The translations under genes were made by a program, and so were the position numbers. The notes under the pieces were generated by a model that was not told the origin of the DNA, made no database searches, and worked only from the letters and a program-made list of their open reading frames with translations. Below, in pieces: positions 54,200-64,000 of a stretch of DNA of 64,000 bases. Each line of letters opens with the position of its first letter. Position 1 is the first letter of the stretch. The DNA is from Apus apus (lineage: Eukaryota; Chordata; Aves; Apodiformes; Apodidae): assembly GCF_020740795.1 (NCBI RefSeq), contig NC_067283.1:115697206-115761205 (forward strand). The letters run 5' to 3'.

Positions 54200-56864
54200 C
54201 TAAAAAGAAAAAAAAAAATCCAACAAAAAGCATAAATCACTTCAGGTTATTTTTTTAAAATATAGTTACCACAGTAAAGTGAGACATATAGAAAATATTA
54301 AAAGTGTAAAATTTAGATAGTTAAAAAGTTGTACACCTTAAAACTGCAACAAAAAAATAATGAAACTTTCTTTATTCTTAACTAAAAAAATGTATTAGAC
54401 ATTAAATTGAACAATTATTGAAGATTTACTGAGAAATATCTTCAAAAGAGTCAGGTGAAAGTTTCAGCTCCAAAAAACCTGTATAAAATTAATTAAATGC
54501 TGCTAATATAAAATATTCAGTGCACAAACAGATGAAGAATAATGCTTGTACTAAAACCAACAGAAGGACTTGGCAAAGTCCATGAAGGAGAAAACTGTTG
54601 ATTAGTCAAGCAGAAACTCAGAGCAGGATCAATCAGCTGAAGTGCAGGTGCATCAAATGGAAGAAAAGATGCATAAGAAAAAAATCAAGGCAAATAATTA
54701 ATTGAAGACTTGCATTGATTAATAAATCAGATGTAATATGATCAGAAGCAGCGCAGTGTCCACAAACCTCTAAAACATACCCTGAAACTTGGTATATGCA
54801 AACCAACATGGAAGCTTTTCTGTTAAGAGAACTGGATGACACATTTTACTGTCTTAAGAAGGCGAGAATTTAATTACCACCCAACTTAGCAGAGTTAAAA
54901 CGGAGACCTATGTACAGCAAGTATGATAACTAACTAGAAGTGCACAAACAGCAAGGCCAATTGTACTAAATTCACGAGTTTTACCTACTAGTAGAAGATA
55001 AACTATTTTAAGTTTAGCAATTTTAAAAAAAAACTACTGTCCCTCTCAAAGTGCCTACTACACAAATACCAAAATGAGAAAGTAAACCCAAAGTCATACA
55101 ATAAATCCTTCAGCTTAATATTTTATCAATAACATACTACATAAAACGATTCTCCCAAGGATACTTGTATTGTTGGGTTTTAATATCTACCTACTCTCCA
55201 AGCAAGAAAATTTTACTAATTTTTGCAGAAAACCATGCATGGAGAAACAAGTTGTACAAATATAGTGAGAAAGCACTGTTAAAAAACATGCACATCAGTA
55301 TATTTCAGAATGCATTTGCTGCTGAACACACAGTTAGCAGCACATACGCATACACAAAAACAATTGAGCCCAAAACCACGTATCTTCCCAAAATAAGCCA
55401 CAAAACTGCATAATATTTTATCAAAACATTTCAGAATTTATACTGACAAAACCTGAAAGTTATGAACATCCCACTGTTTTTAGAAGTCCAAGCCTTGTCT
55501 CAAACAGCATAATGAAATTCCACTATCCTTCAAATCATTTGTATCTAAGCTATCAGCAGATGAACAATGAACATGCAAACATACTTATACATGCAACTCC
55601 AGTTTCTATCACTTCACAGTAAAGATGCTATTTTCTTGTTTTTCAAACTTTGTTCATTTTCTGTGCATATGAGAGTAAGGAATTCTGGTTTGAAAAGAAT
55701 TGCTATTTTATTTGCTGCATAAGCTCTCACTTCCTAAGTAGAAATCAACTGATAGCTCAACAGGGACAGCATCTATATAGTGCTGAAATCTGCAAGTCAC
55801 TTTCTTCAGGCTCTCTGCAGTTTGTCTATACAATTTAAATTCACACAAGCTGCCTAAGGCAATACTGACAACTTAATTTTTTTCTATTGTTTGCTTAAAT
55901 TCACTTTGTATACAAGTTACTCAAATCAAATTCCATAATGTATAAAAAAGAAATACTGCTTCTCAATTATCATATTAACAACCAAAAGAACAGGCTGTTT
56001 TACCCTAAGGTATACTAAAAAAAACACCCAAGATATGAAGCTGAAAAGGTAACTGAATGTCTTCACTGTGTTCTAATGTACGTCCTGGGAATGTACACAA
56101 GCATTTTACTTTCAACTCACAAACACTATTCTCTTCCCAAAGTCAACCTTCCTCCAAACTACTGACAATAATTCTGTGAGACCTTGGAGACTAAAGCAAT
56201 ATAAATCATCTACAAGATCAAAACTGATCATTAAGTCTTTTTATACCATTCCTTCAAGTGAATATCACAGTTTACTGGGAAAAGTAAAGACTGAACTTCT
56301 CCCACCTTCAAGCAGAAATATTTCTTTAGAAGCCCTGGGTAGAGGCCTTTGTTACTTCTGTTTTCCTTTGGACAAACTCACTGAGCACGGCAAAGCTCAA
56401 CTGTGTAATAAGGAAACATATCCACTAGGCTTGATATGACCAGGCTTTCAGCCAAGAGACATACTCTTAATCAGTGGCCAGTGTTGGCTCTTTTAGTTAG
56501 ATCTATTTATTGTGTTCACAATGGAAGTAAAAAGTTGCAAGTTAGTGTTGTCCTGTGAAGCTTTATCATATGTCATTGCTGATGGTTTTGTCAATTTAAG
56601 ATTTCAGTTTTAACAAGGTTGCTTCCTCTATAAAACACTTTCAAATATGAAGCAGAGGTCACAAGTTACCAAATTTTTGTAGAAAACAAAAAATCATTAC
56701 AATTGAGATTGCTTGTTAAACTACTACAGCAGTGACACTCTTTATCAGCTAGTATCTGTATCTAGCCTGTGGCTATTTACACAAATTTAACCAAACCAGA
56801 ACCACAAATCCCAGCAGTCTGACTCCCAGAAAAGTGAGAGTAAATAATAGTATTTGATATAATC

Positions 56865-56911
56865 ATCTCAGAGGTCCTTTCTAACCACGATGGTTCTATG
56901 ATTCTATTTCC
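56865..56911 (+). mobile_element. CR1 3'-terminal remnant
   Basis: ATCTCAGAGGTCCTTTCTAA followed by CCACGATGGTTCTATGATTC is the last roughly 45 nt of a CR1, ending in the ATTCTATG octamer. Nothing upstream of it is recognisable. Confidence 0.75.
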
Positions 56912-58811
56912 TAGAGTGGCAAATCAATATTTCTTTATATTTTAGAAACAATGTAACAGAAAGGCAATTCTAATAAGCATCAGGATCTACCGTATAACAG
57001 CCAATTGCCCAAAGGAACAGTTACATATAAACAGAAACACTCCAATGCCATCTAAGTATATAACCAGATGAGTTAGATGAGCTGCAGCTGCTTGCTGTAT
57101 ACCCAGGAGACAAGGACATTAAAACAAAAAATCACATTAAGAAAGCAATCAAATATGATACTGAGAAACAATATACTTTCTGAACTATTAAGAGCTCAAA
57201 CTGAATTAATATTGAGCTAAAAATTAATTAGTCTGGAAACATAGCTAAGTTTCTTTCAAATAACTTGTTTTTGAAGTTACTTGTAAGCTAATACACTACA
57301 AATCAAATTGTACAACTAAACAGAGATATGTCTGTTTCAGGGCACATATGTAAGATATTACAACAGCATTCCACATTATCCTACCAAACATTTTCACGTT
57401 TTAACTCAAGTGCTGAAGAAATTCTCTCTGGGTGGTGGGGGGCAAGCAGTAGAATTCTGTCTGCATGGATGAATCCAAACAGAACTAGTCTGTAAGAACT
57501 CACTACTGCTTTTGATGCTGGTTCCTCAGGCAATATAATGAAATAAGCTTGTTACATTAAAACAGTAAAGAATACGACTCTGAACTCAGGAGGACCAAGT
57601 AGGTAGTTCTAATACAGTTCAAACCACATGGAGTTATTATTTTTCCACCTATTGCTTTGGTCTTAGACTGTATTAAGCAGATACAAGTGTAGGGAACCAG
57701 CACATTACATTAAACCATTACTTTATCTTTTTAATGCTGCATGAATGGATCAAGAAAAACATAGTTTCAGTCAATCCTAAAACCCTGCTTTCAAAATGTG
57801 AGTATGTGCAGCAAGAAAATCAAGTGTTGAAGATTTTTGCTTCCTTTGGAGTATCTATATAGTTTAAAAGTGGTTAAGAAATTAAAAACTATAGCTATCA
57901 TCTTCCTTATCATTCCATCACTACTGAAGTACAGCTTCAAGTGATTTGGCTTGTTCTTCCTACCATGTCCACAGACAAGATTTCTGGGGAGATTTCCTCA
58001 GGCTACTTTAAAGGGATCTAGATTGATCTACTTCACATAACTGATATGTCAGTATGCAGAAAAAGAGTTAAGCAGCTCACTGATAAATGAACAAGGTCTA
58101 AAAACCAAATTATGTCAGACATGTAAATACAGGCCTGCAATCCAGCATATGTTTTAACACTTCTCAGTTAAGTTGCCAGCGCCAGCACAGAAAATAAAGC
58201 CTGCTGTTTAACAACAGACTTGCTTTCGTCTTTTCACAGATCCACTCAAGGGTAACTGCCAGAAACCTAATGGTTCCCAGAGCACAAAAATTAACTTCAG
58301 TTGCCTTGTAGAGCTACATGCATCTTACTCAGCTATACCAGTAGACCTAGAACACTGACAAACTGCACCACACCACTGAAACATGGACCTCAAGAAGTAC
58401 CACTACCAATACAAGACTAGAAAATGCAGGCTAATCTCAACCTACTGTTATTTTGAAGAGTAAATAAGGCCATCTTCACTGGCTATTTTTTCAAGACATT
58501 CTCAAGCCCACCAGAAGGATTCTTATCTTTGGCTGAGTTGTTTAACAAAATGTTTACTTGAATTATTTCCTTTGATCACTGTAACTGAAATTTAGGTGAT
58601 TCTTCTTATTATAATTACTTCTGCTTAGCATATTTCAACAAAAATCAGTAGATGCAGCAAAGTCTGCTTTATATAAAACAGAAAGTAACTGGTAAAGTGT
58701 TTCCTATCAATTTCAAGACTTCATCTTTGCATCCTACTGGTGTAATTGTGTTCATCTGAATGAAAAAAATCCAGGGAAGGTCTGTTTTTCTTAAGTGGTC
58801 TTCAGACTTAC

Positions 58812-58866
58812 CTCTAAAGAACAAAAGTTCTCAGGAAATGAAGGGTTCTTTCCACTCTCTACAACC
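58812..58866 (-). other. Candidate 55-nt alternative or poison exon (unproven)
   Basis: On the minus strand, a strong acceptor (TTTCCTTTTACCACAG) is followed by 55 nt and a strong donor (GAG|GTAAGTCT). Inserted ahead of exon 1 in phase 0 it would read GCREWKEPFIS and then a stop. In the frame offset by one it is open for 18 codons. It matches no part of RB1CC1 that I remember. Confidence 0.25.
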
Positions 58867-61401
58867 CTGTGGTAAAAGGAAACAAGTCATCAAAGTCCTC
58901 TATTGCCATGTGTCTGAAATCCTGTAAAAGGACTCCTTAAAGGTTTCACCCTAAAAATCAGCCGCAGGCCAACAAAAGATCCTTGAATGTGAAATTACAC
59001 TCACCCATATGCTATAACAGCAGATAAACACAACCATTATCTTGCTTACCAAAATTAGTAACCAAGACCATTATCTCTAATTCATGCACCTCCAACTAAA
59101 ACATCAGTAAAACTATTAGGTTAACCACTTTAAAGATTTCAGCTTTTAAATCCTGTAATTGGAATATTTAACTTTACTGTGAGGGAGTGTGTTATTTCAT
59201 AGTAATTCCTTTCCTTTCATTAAACAACTGATTATCCCATTCTCCTTTAACATTGGTCATTTTGGGTGACTGTGTCGTCCACAGATTTCACAACTTCCTA
59301 CATGTTCTGAAAGTACTTATTTCATCAGTCTAATATAGAACAAACTATTTGGTAAGTTACAGTTTCATTACTTTTTTTTCAGTACGGTTTTCTACAGCTC
59401 TTGACTCTGATATTAAAAGCAGGCTAGAAAAAGTCACGAATTTACCACCAAAAGAAATACTGAGAAGCTGACATAAACCACCACAGCCAGTGAATAAAAA
59501 CAGGGTATAGGTAAGTGATAACTTCTACTACCTTGATTCCAAGCCACCCAAGTCTTTTTCTCCTAGTGAATTTTCCAAGAAATTCATCTAATAATTCTAG
59601 TTACCAAGGCAAATGAAACCAAATATTGTACCTTTTAGTACACCTCAGGATGAAATAAAACCTACTCTATTTTAACCACACCCAGCTTTATTACTTTAAA
59701 AGATTATGAGATTGATAGTTGATCCGTGACAAACAAGTCCAGACTTCTGTGGAGGAGCCAGAAGTGTGTCTGGCTATTAGACTAGTAATTAAGTCAAAAT
59801 GAATGAAAAGCACTCATTTAGCTACAAAACTGTTACAAACATTATGACACATTGATGAACATTCAAATTTTGAAGTAATTCTTTTTCCAGAGGATCTCAA
59901 AACAGCTTTATAGTAGAAGTGAAAGAGTATTTCTCTAAATAGTAGATATGCAGCTTTCAGGAAGCATTGACTACGCTTCCAGGCTTAAGTATTACAAAGC
60001 GTTTGGAACTAAACCAAGAGTGATCTAGGTAATACGACTATAGCCATGGTTTTAGGCAACAAAATTAAATGACAACACAGTTTCTCATCCTCGTTCCCAT
60101 TTCTCAAAGAAAAACTGATGAGAATTGACAGGTTGATGATGACAGTAAGAGTGTCACATGAAGTGTGACACATACCAGCTGACAAAACATTAAAGCTTCC
60201 AATATCCTTCTTCTGGGACAAATACCACAGGAACTTCAGTTAGAACACTAAAAAAAAATATTCAATAATTCTTTTCTAAAGGCTAAGCTACTAGAAATTA
60301 TTTAAGCAGTAGTATTATGAGACCACAAGATTAGACAAGATTCACACAACATGATTTATTGCACAACATTCTGCGTAGAGAACAGCTTATCTTCTCATAA
60401 CCTGGTGTGTATGTAATTTTTGCAAGCACACTGTGCACCTCATTGTCCACATATTGCAGCTCAAGGCCAAAACTCCTGAATAGGAAGACAGGTGGGAAAC
60501 TAGGCTAGCTGTAAAACGTTAAGCTGTAACCCTTTAGGCACAGACATCTCAAAGATAAGTTTTTAGTCAAAAGAAAACCAGGACACTGGGAAATCAAATG
60601 AAAATAGGCTTATAAAGTTGCTTTAATTGAGATTTAAAAGCCCAAGAGCAGATACCAGAAACACTGACCAAAATTGATCTGATAAAAAAAGCTTTTTAAG
60701 ATACAGGAATTGCAACATGTGACAAATCCTATGGCAAGAATTTCAGTTTAACTGGTAAAGGAACAAGTTAAGGAACAGACAGCTTCTTTCAAGCTACTGA
60801 ATCTTTATACTGCAAATTCTACATAATGAGATCTCATGTAATCAACAGAAATTTAAGAAAAATCAATATAGGTGTTAAAATAATTAAAGCAAAAAGAAAG
60901 AAAAATAGACTTATCTTGGTATAGTTATCACAGTGCAGTGGAAAACCAAAGAGGAGATACTAAGTTTTTCACAGGAATTATTTTTTGTTAGGTGGCATTA
61001 GAATGTAAAAATGGACTCACAAATTTTAAAAATTAGTTTAAAAATTGGGCAAATACAGATTAATGGCTGCTTCTACACATACCCACATCCTACGCTTATA
61101 AGAAGAAAAGCCTATAAGAATGCCAGCCCCTCCACTATGAACTAAAAGTAACTTTTATTTATACTTGAATAATAACTACAGATATCTGAAAATTATGGCA
61201 AAAAAGGGGCAGAAAACCAAAGTAAATTTTTTAAAAAATTATATAGGTCATATACTAGGATACACAAAGTACAGGATTCAGAAATACTTGTTCACCTTTC
61301 TCCACAGTACAAATAAGGTTCAAAATAAGGTAAGGTAAAAAAAAAATCATCTTTTATACAGCTCTACAGACTAGTTACCAAGTAGTACAGAGTTCAAGTC
61401 A

Positions 61402-61432
61402 CAGACACCAAAAAAAAAAACAAAAAAAAAAG
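61402..61432. repeat. A-rich tract
   Basis: Two A-runs separated by a single C. Simple sequence. Confidence 0.7.
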
Positions 61433-64000
61433 AAGGCTAAATTAAACCATTTTTTGGCTGGTTTAAAAAGAGAAACAAGAAAGAAATAGAAGTCTTCACA
61501 CCCTGTAATATTAATTACTTTTCATGCAACAAGTTTGCCTATTACTAAAGTGGATGCATGGCATGAAGTATACGCAAGAACTCTTGCACAGTAAGTTAGC
61601 AGCCATCTTCTACATAACTTTTACTATTTCATAAGCTGTTTATAATTCCTAACAAGTCTGATTTTAAAATCATGCGCTATATCCTCCAGGAGAACAGATA
61701 CGAAATTAAAAAGAAACTGGTAGCTATCAAATATTCTCCCCTACTTTTACATAGTTGTTATATATTATTGCTTTCATTGTTGACAATAGGCAAGATTTTA
61801 TCATGAGCAATGATTTAGATTGTAATTTCAACTTTCCGATTACGTTTTTGTAATATAATTAAATTAATTCAATCACCCTAAACAATTACAACACTCAAAA
61901 ACTCTTTATTAGGTACTGCCACTCTGCTTTTCTGGTAAAGCACATTAATGTCTCTCTAAAATAAAAAGACAAAACTTGGATTACTTTAAGGCCGATTTTT
62001 CAAGGTCATTTTGCAAGAAGTCTCCTTTACAGTATTATTCAGTGTGGCTTTGGATGCATCAATCTCACAGCTACAGAAGTTCATAGCCTTTATAGGTCTC
62101 CCTCAGATCTTTATCCATTTTGAGAAGGATTAATGTTCCCTTTTCCTCTCAGCCAAGAGGCTTATGGTGAACCCTGAAGATCAATGTTCTACCCACATTT
62201 CCAGTCCTTCCTCAGTTTCTTCTGAATTATTGTTCAATATGCTTCCAAGAAGGCATAATGAAAAACTATTCTAGTACACTACTGCTATACACCTTTATAC
62301 AGTATTCACACATTGGTACATCAAAAGTCATGACAGCCTATTTACTAATCCCTCCACAACACACAATGGTTTTGTCACTCCTCTGACCTCCCAAAAAAGT
62401 ACTCAACGCATTTTCACAGCCTAACGCAGATCTTATGGTTTTCAAAGATTTTAATCTTGGATAAAATTAAGTGTGCGTATAAAGCTGTCTAAAATTTAAG
62501 AATATTCCAGCCTGTTTAATCTTCAAATAATTGTTCAAGTTCTTAACAAAATATTCTCCTATCTTTGTAGCGATTTTACAAACAGGGAAGAACCAGAAGG
62601 AGTAGGGAACAGAGAATTATCTTTTTCAAGAAAAATCTGCAGGCTGGAAGTAAAACCTTCGTTCTACTTAGATCCATGTTTAAAGACCTATAAACACTAA
62701 ATTTCTCCTCCCATATCCTGTAATAATATTAATAGGTGCCATCAAGTGTGGAAAAATATTATTTTCTTCTTGCAAATCAGCTCAGGATCACTCTCTCTCG
62801 ATAAAATTTAATGTCTCTAGCTAAATATCATAACTCCAGTCAGCCAATAAAAACTGTACTCCATGCAGAGACTTTTAAGAGTAATTCTGAAATATGAGCT
62901 TCCCTTACAAAAGACTTGCCACCAGAACAAGCCAGTAAAACACTAAATAATTAAATTAAAAGCAGAAACTCTGCAATAAATTTGCTCTGCATATTAATAA
63001 ATCCTTCAGAATAAAGGGGGAAGGGAAGGTAGTGATAATAATTCATTCAAAGTTGAAGGAGTATTCTTATATATAAATAGTATAAAATCCAGAGAGATTA
63101 AATCTGTTCTATCAGTGTATACTAACTTCACCAGACCAAAAACAAAATTAAAAATCTTCCAAGACCACAATATCAGGGATGGGATGAAAAAAGAAGATAA
63201 AACATCAGTAATGAGAAATGCAAGACTGGGTACCACCACCATTCACTTCCATTACCCTAAGTAAAGTACAAACACAAAGACCATAGCAATTACTACCGCC
63301 CTGCTTTCATATTAATTCAATGTTAAGCATTTAACATCAAGATTGCAGTCTTGATGACTTTTATAAGATCCTCTTAATACCCCACACAAAATGGTTTTAA
63401 AGCACTTCCACAGTTTCAGCTGCAAAAAACCAAATCCTCACCCTCTTCAAGGAGGACAAACAAAAATCTCCCACTTCTACCTCAATTCACATTGATATCC
63501 ACTCTTCTCTGTATAACAGTCATATGACTCATAGATCCCTGATAACTGAAGGTCCAGTTTACTAAGTCAGCAATAACTACCAACAGGTGGTGAAGAGAGG
63601 AAGAGAGTCAACTGGACTCAACCCTTGTTTTAAATCAGACAAGGTCAGATTTTTCAGGCTAACCTTCCCCCTCTTGACAGGTCAGGCCAAGACGGAAAAC
63701 TGAAAAAACCCATATTAGATGCAAGACTTAGCACCAAGACAACACGCTAAAAACATGTATTATTAATTTTGTGCTAAGTGCTACACATAACCAGTCCCCC
63801 CACCCCCAGCTGTTGGAAGTTTAAATAATCTTTAGAGACATGAAAAATATTTAATGTATTTAAATGCAAAATCTGAAGAAAAAAATGAGGGCAGAATTTC
63901 CTAACATGAAGAGAAGCAGCCAGTCCAGTGACTGAAGGCACTGTGTCACGTGTCTGGAACACGCAGCTGTGCCTGCTGTACGCACACGCAGTATCTTACT

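Larger units (their letters stand above)
54200..64000 (-). other. RB1CC1: RB1CC1 intron upstream of first in-window exon (partial, at least 9.8 kb)
   Basis: I looked on the minus strand for the expected upstream coding sequence (the ubiquitin-like N-terminus starting MKLYVFLVN and the segment ending near TQLAL) and did not find it. This stretch is therefore read as intron running off the window. It contains a CR1 tail remnant (56865-56911), a candidate 55-nt exon (58812-58866), A-rich tracts (61402-61432) and two small hairpins. No CpG-rich promoter-like region is visible. Confidence 0.7.

Noticed and set aside
58812..58866. The 55-nt segment as the missing upstream coding exon of RB1CC1
   Set aside because: Its translation in any frame does not match the remembered sequence before [10 protein letters not shown], so it is listed only as a possible alternative exon.
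1..64000. tRNA genes, rRNA, CRISPR arrays, operons or other prokaryote-type systems
   Set aside because: The window is vertebrate genic and intronic DNA. I saw no cloverleaf with tRNA box A/B, no regularly spaced repeats and no gene clusters.

Overview
The window is AT-rich vertebrate nuclear DNA, most likely from a bird. Two things point there. It holds about ten pieces of CR1 LINE retrotransposon and no mammalian-type Alu, B1 or L1. The one gene it contains is spliced with consensus GT-AG introns and is recognisable as RB1CC1 (FIP200), the autophagy scaffold, with a protein close to the vertebrate family. Another CR1-rich sauropsid (turtle, crocodilian) cannot be excluded by eye.

RB1CC1 lies on the minus strand. 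Nineteen coding exons can be read between 54199 (5') and 7877 (stop codon). Joined at canonical splice sites they give one uninterrupted frame of 4407 nt, 1468 codons plus TAA. The first in-window exon begins at Glu-Met-Tyr, which from memory of the human protein is about residue 120. The first coding exons, the 5' UTR and the promoter should therefore lie beyond 64000. The order is: N-terminal ULK1/ATG13-binding scaffold (exons 1-9, 54.2-34.1 kb); one 1910-nt exon with the linker, an FFAT-like motif and most of the coiled coil (28.4-26.5 kb); more coiled coil (exons 11-15, 23.7-16.6 kb); and the C-terminal Claw domain (exons 16-19, 13.5-7.9 kb). A 3' UTR of about 0.9 kb ends near 6980, with AATAAA at 6996-7001 and a GT-rich stretch after it.

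The region 1-6970 is downstream intergenic DNA with three CR1 3'-end pieces and simple repeats. The introns hold CR1 copies at 12.3, 32.0-33.5, 35.4-36.3, 37.9, 43.7, 46.7-47.8 and 56.9 kb, and two short LTR-like edges at 19.5 and 29.5 kb. The last 9.8 kb (54200-64000) is intron with no recognised coding exon.

I found no undescribed multi-gene system. The best leads are about splicing of RB1CC1: a possible in-frame 15-nt microexon in the intron before exon 3 (48794-48808), a possible 55-nt stop-containing exon (58812-58866), and paired acceptors 6 nt apart in front of the penultimate exon. After those come the state of the CR1 copies, including one that has lost its 3' half.
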